Shown: positions 51,105 through 60,981 of the stretch, in pieces
How positions within the stretch are numbered: position 1 is the first letter of the stretch
Layout: each line of letters opens with the position of its first letter
DNA from: Eukaryota sp. TZLM1-RC
Lineage: Eukaryota; Metamonada: BaSk clade
Direction: 5' to 3'
NCBI GenBank assembly: GCA_040285825.1
Contig: JAUPSS010000007.1
Span: forward strand, 1,710,689-1,774,688
Length of the DNA stretch: 64,000 nucleotides
Program-made: the position numbers and the translations under genes
Notes under the pieces: model-generated
Told to the model about the DNA's origin: nothing
The model's database searches: none
What the model saw: the letters and a program-made list of their open reading frames with translations, nothing else

Positions 51105-52560
51105 AAATATATTTATTTATTAGAAAACTTACAAATCAACATCTAAATAATCCATCTCTCCCAAAACAAAAGCACTAGATGCAAATCTCTCATAGTGAGA
51201 TCCAAGAGAAAGCAAAGCATCAGAAACCATCTTCAACATCCCCTTAAAAATAGAAAACACAATTCTATTTTGCCAAAAACAATCTGTTGAAATGTCTGTT
51301 AGTTCTTCTCTTTACAATCATTTCAAAATCTGCCAAAAAACGTATAGCCGTGGGAGCAAGTGAACCAAATAGAGAAAATACAAATGGATACAAATTGTAT
51401 TTTGCATGATGTTGGGTGGACAATTTGGACAAAGGTTCATTGTATTTTTTGATTTTGAAATTTCAGTATTTGAAAGAGGACTGTGAATTTCAGAATTTGC
51501 AAGCCTTTGATTTGAGGCATTAAAGGAACAGCAGACATTACTTCCAATAAAATGAAGGTTACATCTAATCCAGATATTATGACATCACCTCCATTACTCT
51601 TAAGTAAATCATCTTCAGCATCAAACAGATTTGACAACAGAGGTTCCAAAAAGGACTCAATTCTATTAGACTTACACATACAATATTATTGGTCTCCTAC
51701 AGCATCGTGAACCTTGCTTCTAAAAGAAATAAGATGTTTACAATTTAACAAATGTGTAATTGTAATTTTTCCAGAACATTTACAAATTAAATTATGAGGT
51801 AAATTATCAGGCCATATAAAGGAACGAAATCTCATATTCAAAGTCCAGTCAAAATCAGTTACGAGAGTGTCATAAACTTGAGGAATTGTTGTTACTAAGG
51901 CAGAAGAAGTACTATCACACATATCTTGTAAAATATTTGCAAAAGCGGGATTCTTTTTCTTGGCCAAGCCAAGTCTAACATCAAAATCCAAGCTTTCAAA
52001 AATCTTAGACAATTTTTGTTGAAGCTTTTTACAGCAAAAACTGCAAATTCAACAGAAATCGGTATGGAATTTCTTAAATTGATTGGGGAAAACATTAGGT
52101 CCAAATTTGTGGTGGCAATCTATCATGTTCACAAGATACCTCATTCAAATATGGACTGCAACTGGGAACTAACAGCTGAGAATCTTCAGGAAATCTACGA
52201 GAAAATTCAAAAATAAAATTCTTGCTTCCACCCAAAATGCTGATGGACACAAAATAGAAGATTTTTTAAATCTAATACCACTCGAATTCACTGAAAATAA
52301 GTAATTTTTCAACATTCCAGGTTCTACATCCAATAAATCAGCAAAAAAGTCTGTTCTCAATGAATTAAAGGAACGACAAAAATCTAATGCTCTGGAGGGA
52401 GCACAAGATCTCAATATGTGGGTTATTCTCCCAATATAGCAAATCTAAAGCATAAAAAACTTACTATGTTTTCCTAAAGGAAGAAATTGGATCAAGTTCA
52501 ATTTTCATTCTTTTTCCCAAAATAACTTGTAATTCATTCTGAATTTGAGGCACATTTTCT
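51105..52560 (-). pseudogene. Family A retroelement fragment, older copy
   Basis: Minus-strand remnant aligning to family A (30.4-33.4 kb) from the thumb (near 52560) to the C-terminus (near 51130), with the 3' tail at 51105-51125. Frames 51437-51679, 51686-52012 and 52169-52414 correspond to successive regions broken by indels. The knuckle CKCSGKITITHLLNC is present. At the second endonuclease acid this copy has Glu (LLEVMSA) where the two young copies have Val. 5'-truncated. Confidence 0.8.
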
Positions 52561-53648
52561 GAGCAGTAACTTATTTTCTGACAATAACTTTGGAGAAACG
52601 ATTCTTAATTGAATTTCATAATTTCACTTCATATCCTCTTAACTTTACGTAATTGTCAAGTAATTACGTACTTTCTATTGCAAAATCATAACAAATTTCA
52701 CCATTCACTATGATCTTACGGATTGACGCTGTGTGTAATATTTTTTTTCAAATCTCAATATTGAACAGGACCTTAACTACGAATGTTCAGGAACAGTAAC
52801 TAAAACTAATGTTCCTTGAACTTTCATCCTACTGTAAAATTCTTAATTTTTCGGCAGCCGTTATTCGAACAACGACCCTTTCCCAATAAACACTATAACA
52901 AATATGATAAAACAATTTATTAATAAAAAACAAAACTAATTTTCATGTTCCATGCGGCTGCTTTTGAGCCAAGTGTCCAAGTTTTCGGCGTTTGTGCATA
53001 AAGATGTATTCAGAATGAACAAAGTTAGTAAGTGGTTGTACGTGGAAATTGTGTTTAAGAAACTTTTTATTCAACATTCTTTATGACAAGATATTCTTCA
53101 AAATAAATTTCAAATTAAATAAAAAAAATTATGACAAGAGACATAAGGGTTGAGTTGTGAACGACGAGTTTGTTTAATGGGACCGTGCTATTAGGGGTTT
53201 TACGATATTATTACATGTTTTAAACATGTTTTTAATAATGTTAAAACACGTTTACATGTTTTTGTTTTATTACATGGGCTTGTTCTGTGGATACTTGTTG
53301 TATTCTTCTTTTGGAACCGTTAGTGGGAGAGATTATCTCAACAACAGGAGAGGCATCAGACTCGTTGATTTCAGGCTCAGTAGGACATATAAAAAATGGT
53401 TGTTCCACGTCTTCATTAAAAGGTGTAATGCGGGCAAATGCCTGGAGAAGAGAAGATCCCGAAAAGCGGCTATTCATAAATAAGTGTATTGAAGAATTGG
53501 AATTAGTATTACAACGTACACTTTATTGATTAATTACATTTTTGTTTTCAGCCTGAAGAAAAAAAGGGTTGAAAATACGAATACGAGATTAAATATACGG
53601 GATTATGGCGTGAGACTAATTTCCCAGTGAGACTTTCTGCCAGCAGTG
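52561..53648. other. Intergenic with weak ORFs
   Basis: No recognised gene. A 78-codon minus-strand ORF (53241-53477) has an ATG and coding-like composition but no match. Overlapping plus-strand frames are likely chance. Confidence 0.4.
53241..53477 (-). CDS. Small ORF, unknown
   Basis: 78 residues starting MNSRFSGSSLLQAF, with an acidic and Pro/Ser middle (PTEPEINESDASPVVE) and a basic SKRRIQQ. No recognised domain. Low confidence as a gene. Confidence 0.25.
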   Translation of the reverse strand: MNSRFSGSSLLQAFARITPFNEDVEQPFFICPTEPEINESDASPVVEIISPTNGSKRRIQQVSTEQAHVIKQKHVNVF

Positions 53649-54234
53649 TACACTTATGCCTGGAATTAGTCTCAGTGCAAAATTAGTCTCAGTGCACAAT
53701 TAGTCTCACTGAGACTAATATTATCCAAGAAGTGTCCCAAACTCCACAAGTGAGACTAATATTGTCCAAAATATTTGCCATTTGATAAAGTTTGCAACGG
53801 ATGTTATAGCTCAACAGTAAACACGATCTCTTTTTCAGGGAACATTCACCTATGAAAACGTAACTATAGTGTGGTATTATACACATATAAAAGATTGTAT
53901 TCTTTCGAGTTTGTTCCTTTCAGTAGCTCCTATCCTTTGTTAATGAACAATATTTTTTCAGGGTCCCCTATCCTCCGAGAATTTGCGAGAGTTGAGCTCC
54001 GCAATCCTTGCAAGGAGATGATGATGATTGCTATGTATTAGAATAGTTCGACCAAATAAAATGTTTTTATTACTTCAGAACATCAGGACAAATTTAGTCT
54101 CAGTGCACAATTAGTCTCAGTACAGAATTAGTCTCAGTGCACAAATAGTCTCACTGAGACTAATATTGCCCTGGACATTGAAAATGCTGAGTACAAAATT
54201 AGTCACAGTGAGACTAATTACAGGCATAAGTGTA
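53649..54234. mobile_element. TA-flanked TIR element (Tc1/mariner-like MITE) with subterminal repeats
   Basis: Ends CACTTATGCCTGGAATTAG (from 53651) and, on the right, the complement of CACTTATGCCTGTAATTAG (to 54232), each bounded by TA (53649-53650 and 54233-54234). Inside each end is a cluster of direct copies of a 16-17-bp unit TTAGTCTCAGTGCACAA (about 53665-53720 and 54090-54170). It has no transposase ORF. The TA duplication and CACTT.. TIR suit Tc1/mariner-type MITEs. Its right end is 45 bp from the ATG of the next gene. Confidence 0.8.
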
Positions 54235-54278
54235 GTTTTCATCAGCAAAAACTGTGTTTATTTATAGTATCTGTAAGT

Positions 54279-54920
54279 ATGGATATCCCCCATCTTTTCA
54301 GAGGTGCTGTACTCTCTACGTCTTATCCTACTATCTCTCGTATTTGGTTGTCTCAACTTCTTGAACGATTTCGTTCAAATGCAACAATTCTTGCTACAAC
54401 AATTGATGCTTCTTTGTGCTCAAATTGTTCTACGTTTCGTGGAAACCACAGTTTTTCTACCACAAGAGTTCTTTCTAAAAGGCGTCAAAATCGCAGAAGA
54501 CCACGTCCATCTCGTTTACGATCTACATTCAGACAGTCTAAGTTCTTACCTTCCGCCACAATCCCTGTGAAACACAAGCCCAAGTACCTCAACAAAGTGT
54601 CTTCCAAATGTACTTGTTGTCGTTACACCACTTCTTATAAGGGTGTTTTGCCTAGTTTCTTGACCTCGCTATCTGTCCCGGAACAAACACCAAGCATTGA
54701 CCGGGAACAAAAAACTCAAGATCCAAGTCCCTTTGAACAGTTAACAGTGAAGAGAGAATTCACTGCAACTAAACCCCCAAGTGGTGGTAGATTTTTCAGT
54801 AATGCCACTGAATCTAGTAAAAGCAAGACAAAAAAGAAGGGAAAGAAACAAAGTTTAAAACAAAAAACTACAAATAATATTAAAATCAATTCTTCCAATT
54901 TGTATAATTTCTTTAAGTGA
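54279..54920 (+). CDS. Basic protein with two Cys pairs, possibly Rpr2/Rpp21/SNM1-like
   Basis: 213 residues. An N-terminal helical part (ISRIWLSQLLERFRSNATILATTIDASL) precedes C-S-N-C, a basic segment (KRRQNRRRPRPSRLR) and a second pair C-T-C-C, then PSFLTSLS; the C-terminus is Lys-rich and ends NLYNFFK. Two cysteine pairs around a basic linker after a helical hairpin resemble the RNase P/MRP Rpr2/Rpp21/SNM1 domain (CxxC...CxxC). The match is pattern-level and the spacing is long, so this is tentative. The end NLYNFF also resembles a PCNA-interacting box. It would be an RNA-processing or nuclear protein in either case. Confidence 0.5.
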   Translation: MDIPHLFRGAVLSTSYPTISRIWLSQLLERFRSNATILATTIDASLCSNCSTFRGNHSFSTTRVLSKRRQNRRRPRPSRLRSTFRQSKFLPSATIPVKHKPKYLNKVSSKCTCCRYTTSYKGVLPSFLTSLSVPEQTPSIDREQKTQDPSPFEQLTVKREFTATKPPSGGRFFSNATESSKSKTKKKGKKQSLKQKTTNNIKINSSNLYNFFK

Positions 54921-55015
54921 TTTGAATAAATAAATTCTAAATTAATCCAAGAATCGATTCTTATTCCTTGGTAACCAAGACACTCTTCAACCGTCCATCT
55001 ATCACAGGCTCCAAG

Positions 55016-57043
55016 ATGGACGAGTTCGCATCAGAACCTGTTACTACTGATGTGGACGAATCATTCACAGCAACTATTTACAGATCCATACATAACACTG
55101 ACTGGGAGGAAATAGGCAAGGGAAACGTTCATTATGATGTTGCCAACACTACTTTGACTGTTACGTCCACTGACAACGTACAACTAATATCATCCAAGCT
55201 TTCTGATTGGAATTCCATAGGTACAATAACCAGGAACGTCTCCACTTGGTTTGATGACGCCTCTGGTACCCCTATCGAATACGCACTTGCTTTACCAACC
55301 ACTGAAGCAAATTATTCCCTATGTTCTTCCATTGCCCAATCCTTTGGTGCTCACCTAGATCCAGCCTACTTTGAAGATGTAGAGGAGGAGACTATTGCTC
55401 ACACAACAGAGCCAGGACAAGCCGAACTCGAACCCTTAACACTTCCACCTTGCACTTGCGAAGGACTGTCAGAGCTGGTCACGATTGCTCAACAACCCCA
55501 TCTTTTTGCCCTAGCTTATACTCTTTCTATTGATAATGGAAGTTATCTTGGTGCACTACTTAAGTTGGTTGTCTCTCTTTTGCCTTCAGGTCCAGATTTG
55601 GAAACGTCATTTCTTCTGATTTCTGAAGACTCTCTTGATTACATAAGCAAAACATGTTACTTGGTCAAGCGGCTCTTTAGTTCATCACGACTTGACATTT
55701 GCGACGTTTTACTTTCAGAGGAAATTTTTACCAATATCTGTGTGATCCTTTCTTTTGATCCTTTGACCCCTTCTAATCACAGAATAGACCTCACTAGTGA
55801 AGTCCCTGTTATTATGAATGTTTTGGGCATTGAATTGTCCCCAGAAATAATGAGCCTATACAGAAAAATTTCCTACTTGGAATACCTTAAGGATGTAGTT
55901 TTTCCTGTTTCTTTGGAAGAAAGTGTTTTGTTAACTTTAAACGCATTTTCAATCGGTTTTCAACGAGATTTCATTTCATTTGTTGTCAAATCTGAAGATT
56001 TTATTTCTAATTTAACTAAATTAGTTTCTTCTTCTGATAAAATGGAAGTTTTTAATGGTTTAAACGGGTTATTGGAGTTGTCAAATTTTGCCAAAAATTT
56101 AATTTCTCTGGGAGAATCAGAATTATTAGTTGTCAAGCTGATTCAATCTGAAATATTGAATTTGTTAGAAGTTCATTTTTCTCTTCTTCTTGATGAGTCT
56201 AGTAGAACTTCTGAAACAATCAAAAATGCTTTGACTTGTGTCGAAGTTCTGCGGAATTTTGTCAATATCAATTTCACCTCAATTCGCCACTATTATGCTA
56301 TTGCAAATTCCGACACACTTTTGATCAATACCTTGCTATCAATTTTAGTTGAAGATATTAATGAAGATCAAGATGGAATTTCTGCTCTGAGATCTCAAAT
56401 TTTGGAAATTTTTCAAATTCTTTTAGACGATCATTTATTCATTTCTGAATCTGCATTTATTACCAAGTTTCTCATTAATTTTAAAAATAATTCTTTGCCG
56501 ATTGTTCTTAAAGTTTTTGAAAACATATCTGTCGAATCTGTAGAGGCTTGTCATAATTTAAGTGGTATCTCAAACGGTCTTTGTATTTTTTCATTTTTAT
56601 TAAACCCAAGATCTGCTTATCGAACTAAATTGATATTCTTAGAAACAAAATTACTTTTGAAAGCAAGTCCATTGCTTAATGGACCTTTCAAACTCAAAGT
56701 CGGTTATTTACGATTGTTTAGGAAGTTCCTCTCTGTTGGTGATGATTTTGTGGTAAATCACGCAATAAGACTTGATCTTTTTTCTGGAATTGTTGATCTC
56801 TTCTCCAAAATTTATCATACTGATAATGTTTTAACTTCTACCATTTTATCGTTATTCCAAATATTGTTACCAATAAACACTTCTTTAGGACCGAGTCTGG
56901 AGGACCAAGACTCTCAAACTCTGGCATTGTCAAGAAATTATCTACCACTGATCAAGCACTTGGTAACAAATTATCCACAGTTGAAGGTGATATCACAATC
57001 GATACCAATTATTAATTCATTATTTGAAGTAAATTTAGAATAA
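55016..57043 (+). CDS. PPP4R3: PP4 regulatory subunit 3 (SMEK/PP4R3)
   Basis: From the ATG at 55016, 675 residues. The N-terminus (about 15-115) is an EVH1/PH-like domain (TATIYRSIHNTDWEEIGKGN). Next is the SMEK core: LPPCTCEGLSELVTIA (LPSCELSKLEEIAE in animals), YISKTCYLVKRLF, SEEIFTNICVILSFDPLTPSNHR, EIMSLYRKISYLEYLKDVVFP and later armadillo-like helices to the C-terminus. Animal SMEK has a long acidic/basic tail that is short or missing here. PP4R3 recruits PP4 to targets such as H2AX and centrosomal proteins through short FxxP motifs read by the EVH1 domain. The catalytic partner is encoded at 4666-5664. Convergent with the flavodiiron gene (about 120 bp between stops). Confidence 0.88.
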   Translation: MDEFASEPVTTDVDESFTATIYRSIHNTDWEEIGKGNVHYDVANTTLTVTSTDNVQLISSKLSDWNSIGTITRNVSTWFDDASGTPIEYALALPTTEANYSLCSSIAQSFGAHLDPAYFEDVEEETIAHTTEPGQAELEPLTLPPCTCEGLSELVTIAQQPHLFALAYTLSIDNGSYLGALLKLVVSLLPSGPDLETSFLLISEDSLDYISKTCYLVKRLFSSSRLDICDVLLSEEIFTNICVILSFDPLTPSNHRIDLTSEVPVIMNVLGIELSPEIMSLYRKISYLEYLKDVVFPVSLEESVLLTLNAFSIGFQRDFISFVVKSEDFISNLTKLVSSSDKMEVFNGLNGLLELSNFAKNLISLGESELLVVKLIQSEILNLLEVHFSLLLDESSRTSETIKNALTCVEVLRNFVNINFTSIRHYYAIANSDTLLINTLLSILVEDINEDQDGISALRSQILEIFQILLDDHLFISESAFITKFLINFKNNSLPIVLKVFENISVESVEACHNLSGISNGLCIFSFLLNPRSAYRTKLIFLETKLLLKASPLLNGPFKLKVGYLRLFRKFLSVGDDFVVNHAIRLDLFSGIVDLFSKIYHTDNVLTSTILSLFQILLPINTSLGPSLEDQDSQTLALSRNYLPLIKHLVTNYPQLKVISQSIPIINSLFEVNLE

Positions 57044-57162
57044 AATTTTCGAATAGAATTTGTATCAATATCAAAAAAAGACATTGATAAATAGTTTTTT
57101 CTATTGATTTAATTAAAGGCCAAACACAAAACTTTATATCAAAATACACATACGAAACACTA

Positions 57163-58444
57163 CTAAAGCTTCTCGCTATCAGCCAAGACTCTGGCATGAG
57201 CATGCCTAGCTAGTTCCTTGCCCATATCTCTGCATTGAGTCAATACTTCGTCAGTATAACGGTAGTTACAGACAAGAGGATCCATTACAGATTCCACACC
57301 AGAATCCTCCAAATGATTCTTCAATACGCGAGCATGAGTCTGCCAGCCATAACTTCCAAAAGAGGCACCAACCCTCTTCCAATTTCCTTGGAGTCCTTTG
57401 AGGTAAGCTAGAGCTCCAGCAACTGGGGGTAGAATGTTACCATTGAGATTAGAAGAACCCACAGCCAAAACAGGTGCATCCAAGACAATATCAGCAATAT
57501 CAGTAACGTGAGTAACTCTTGCATTGAGCAAAACACAATGACCTCCCTCTTCAAGCACACCTTCCTTGATTGCGTAGGCCATATGTTCAGTAGTTTGATA
57601 CATAGTGTCGTAGAGGACTACAACCATGGGATTGACACAGATATGATTACTCCATTGTTTATACAAGTTGATGTGTTCACCAATGTACTTTCTGGTGTTT
57701 AAACCATGAGCAGTGGCGATCAAGGTTGGAGTGGCAGGCAATGTTGAAAGAGATTGAAGAGCTTTTGCTCCTTGGCGACCAAATGGCATGAGGATATTGG
57801 CCCAGTAAGCCCTGGAATCGCGACTCAGATAGGTCCAATCAGGGGCATTCTTTTCATCATCTACACGGGCTGTGGAAGCGCGATGTTGACCAAAAGCATC
57901 ATTGGAAAACAAAACCTGTGTCTTTTCATCAAAAGCATAAGAAGAATCAGGCCAATGTAATAAGGGAACAAGTCGGAAATGCAGGATATGGCCATTTCCA
58001 AGGTCCAGTGTGTCTTTGTCCTTGTAAGTTTCTACTTTCCAACTTGGAAAATCGTCAGGATATATCAGTTGAAGAGCCTTCTTGGCGTTACGGGAACAAT
58101 AGAGAGTGAGATGTGGAGCTTTGCGCAAGAGGGCAGCAAAACTTCCAGAATGATCAGGTTCAGCGTGCAACGCAATGGCATATTTCAACTCATTGAGTGG
58201 GATGACCTGGGGTAACAAGAACAAGGGGTGAATGGCAAACCTTTTCAATGTTGCGGATGTATTCGTCAGCGAAGGGTGCCTTGACTGAGTCAATGACCGT
58301 GGGATGATCTACGTTGGTTATAACGTATGAGTTGTAGGAAGTTCCATATCTAGTCTCATATCCATGGAAGTTGCGGATCGAGAAATCCACAGCTCCTACA
58401 TAAAATGTGTTCTCTGCAACTTTGTGTGACTCGGGGATGGCCAT
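57163..58444 (-). CDS. Class A flavodiiron protein (O2/NO reductase), 2 exons
   Basis: Exons 58241-58444 and 57163-58206 (34-nt intron 58207-58240) encode 415 residues. The N-terminal metallo-beta-lactamase-like domain has all diiron ligands: H82-x-E84-x-D86-H87 (HAEPDH), H152 (LLHWPDS), D171 (FSNDAFGQH) and H235 (ATAHGL). The C-terminal flavodoxin domain begins at VVVLYDTMYQTTEHMAYAI, with the TxxT-type FMN phosphate loop. Length matches simple class A enzymes with no rubredoxin extension. These detoxify O2 (and sometimes NO) in anaerobes and are known from Giardia, Trichomonas and Entamoeba among eukaryotes. The enzyme is thus a strong habitat marker; electrons would come from a separate donor. 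Confidence 0.95.
58207..58240 (-). other. Inferred intron, flavodiiron gene (34 nt)
   Basis: On the coding strand it starts GTTTGC and ends GTTACCCCAG. Removal joins IRNIEK to VIPLNELKYAIALHAEPDH, giving the family-typical spacing before the diiron motif. Confidence 0.88.
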
Positions 58445-59292
58445 TAATGTAAAGTAATTTATCGACAAAAAAAGGAAAGTTTCCTTTTTCAACAGTCATT
58501 GAAGTGAGTTGTCATTTGTTGTCACTATGTGTAAGAATTGTAACTTTCAGACGTCATTTGTGACATGGTCCATGGCCATCATCGGTGGTTTCTCAGTCTC
58601 TCAAGTATATAGATTCTGAACAACCGTTCAATTATAGTTAGGTATTATAGGTAGGGTTATTCAACACCAAATCACTAATTGTGGTAGCTGATTAGTCAAT
58701 AGTTTCTTGTTATGTAACAGACGATTATCGGTCGGTTTTTCGTGATGATTTCTGTATTAAGTAATTTTTCAATCATTGGTTTACACCACTATTGTGAAAT
58801 TAAAACACTTTTGTTCGCTTGCTAACTTAACTAGTGGTGTCAATCGTTACCAACTTTCTGTTGATCTCTTATTTTTTCAACAGATTCTCAAATATAATTG
58901 TCTTTTGTGGAAATTTCAACAGAAATTGTGAAACAAGCTGAATTGGGTGAAATGAAAAACATCCATTGTCTGAGATTTTTTAGCATGATTCTGAGCTGAA
59001 GGTAGTAAGTTTTGGTAATGAACTGGGATCAGCAAATTGAAGCCATTTCATTGTTTGAACTAAACTGTGAAAAATTTGGTAGAAGGGGTTCATGATCACA
59101 CAATTAATAGTAGATTCCATCTTGACATGAACCAGCCATAGGTGTAGGCTGATAGATGATACAGAGTTCCACTGGAGTCTAACATTGCTGAATATGTTTT
59201 TGTAAAAAAAATGCAAAGCTCTTCAATTATTAAAAGACATGTTGTATCAATAAACATTTACAACAATAAAAAACATAGATCTACAGAGTCAA
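58445..59292. other. Intergenic between flavodiiron and BCAT genes
   Basis: No supported gene. A 78-codon minus-strand frame (58980-59216) and opposing plus-strand frames have no match. Confidence 0.4.
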
Positions 59293-60470
59293 TTATACAT
59301 TAAAAGTAAAGCGCCACTTGTTTTCATCAACGATATCGCCACATTGGAGTTGAACAAGTGTATCATACAACTGCTGTGTAATAGGTCCAACCTTGAACTC
59401 ATTAACAACATAATCCTTGTCGTCCCAGCCCAATTGACCAACGGGAGCAATAGAAGCAGCGGTTCCTGAAGTAAGAAAATAAAAGAGAAAACATACCTGT
59501 GCCAAAGATTTCATTAAGATTACCTTCTTTGTGAGCTTCAACAACTTCATCAATACTGACATCACGTTCCTCAACAGTATAGCCGAGTTGTCTAGCAAGA
59601 TCAATAACACTTTTACGGGTAATACCAGGGAGAATACTTCCTTTGAGTGGGGCAGTGATGATGGTATCTCCAATCACAACAAACAAATTCATGGCACCAA
59701 CTTCTTCAAGGTATTTGTGATGGATTGCATCAAGCCACAACACTTGTTGATATCCTTTCTTAGCTGCAATTTTAGCAGCAAGTAATGAAGATGCATAGTT
59801 TCCGGCAACTTTGCGATCTCCGGTTCCACCAGGAGCTGCTCGGACATAATGAGGTTCAACAAGGATTTTGACAGGTTTGAAACCTGCTGCAAAGTAAGGA
59901 CCAACTGGACTCAAGATAATGAAGAAGGTAAACTCAGCTGATGAACTAAGGCCCAAAGCATCATTGAGTGACTCACCCATCATTGTAGGACGGATATACA
60001 TGGCAGTACCAGCTGATTTGGGCATGTACATAGCATCTACTTCAATCAGCTTTTGGCAAGCTGCAACAAAAAGATCTTCATCCACTTCAGGCATAGTGAG
60101 TCTTGAAGCTGAAAGGTTGAAACGAGCAGCGTTTTCATAAGGTCTAAACAAGGAGACTGCTTGACCATCTTTGTGGGGATAGGCCTTCATACCCTGGAGT
60201 CAAATAACCAATTAGACATACCTCGAAACAAGACTGACCATAGTGAAGAACTTTGGCTGATGGACTCATTTCAAGCGGACCATATGGAATGATTTTGGGC
60301 TCCTGCCATTCACCGTTAACATGTCTTACCACGAACATATGAGAGGTGAAATGTTTACCAAAACCGAGCTTGTCATCCTCAATAACGGGTTTGCGTTGAG
60401 ATGGATCACATCGAATAACCTGGATGCGATCGTACTGTGCTTTGAAGGTTTCAGAACCAGAGAAAGTCAT
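59293..60470 (-). CDS. BCAT: Branched-chain amino acid aminotransferase (3 exons)
   Basis: Exons 60222-60470, 59497-60193 and 59293-59465, with introns of 28 and 31 nt, encode 372 residues of a fold-type IV PLP aminotransferase. Features: GQSCFEGMKAY (split by intron 1), NAARFNLSASRL, YIRPTMMGE, PGGTGDRKVAGNYASSL with PLP lysine K211, and GTGTAASIAPVG (restored by removing intron 2). These are BCAT hallmarks rather than D-amino-acid transaminase ones. It converts Leu, Ile and Val to the 2-oxo acids and back with 2-oxoglutarate/glutamate. Length is typical for the cytosolic form; no mitochondrial transit peptide is evident. The start chosen is the ATG at 60470, near the family start; upstream in-frame sequence is possible but weaker. 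Confidence 0.92.
59466..59496 (-). other. Inferred intron, BCAT intron 2 (31 nt)
   Basis: Starts GTATGT, ends CTTACTTCAG on the coding strand. Removal joins NLNEIFGTG to TAASIAPVG. Confidence 0.88.
60194..60221 (-). other. Inferred intron, BCAT intron 1 (28 nt)
   Basis: Starts GTATGT, ends TTGACTCCAG on the coding strand. Removal joins GQSCFE to GMKAYPHKDG, the BCAT signature. Confidence 0.9.
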
Positions 60471-60825
60471 AGTAATAGGGTGTCGAGTAATTAGCTCAAA
60501 AAATATTTTTGAACATCTTTTTGACTTTGGTGTCGCTTCAAAGAACAACACTACTCAAAGGGTAGAGTTGAAATCGCATCCAGTAACATATTCCACATCT
60601 GAGAAGGTAACTTTCATGAGCAGGACATCATACTGTAGGTCAGAGTTTTCAATAGCGCTCCATCTCCCTTATTTCTGCTTAGATTTCTGTAGTTGTTGGT
60701 AAGTTGATACAATAAACAATGAGGTTTTTGTGTTATTAAGCAGTATTTTTGTTTGTATTTAATTAACTCAATTCTGGGTTAATTCAAAACAATTTCATTT
60801 AATAGTTTGAATCAATACAACTTAT

Positions 60826-60981
60826 GTTGGCGCCCTAAGGCTTATATGTTATGATTAGAAAATAAATCAACCTTTTCCTCATTCACTTTTCCTCATTATC
60901 TTAACCACTTTTTCAACCTTCGGCATTAATAATAAGCTAATTTATTTTCTATTCATATTATAAAAGCCTAACGGCGCCAAC
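60826..60981. mobile_element. GTTGGCGCC MITE, longest copy with target duplication
   Basis: 156 bp with terminal inverted repeats GTTGGCGCCCTAAGGCTT and its complement AAAAGCCTAACGGCGCCAAC. It is flanked by a perfect 6-bp duplication ACTTAT (60820-60825 and 60982-60987). The interior has two AGGAAAAG-related blocks. Related to copies at 34411, 35669 and 39641. Confidence 0.92.

Noticed and set aside
54274-54302. GTAAGT...TTTTCAG spans 29 nt over the ATG of the 54279 gene and looks like a possible intron
   Set aside because: It lacks the TNAC at the fixed position shared by the other seven introns and would remove the start codon without a clear upstream exon.
58980-59216. 78-codon minus-strand frame with coding-like composition
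   Set aside because: No motif or family match and overlapping weak frames on the other strand; treated as intergenic.
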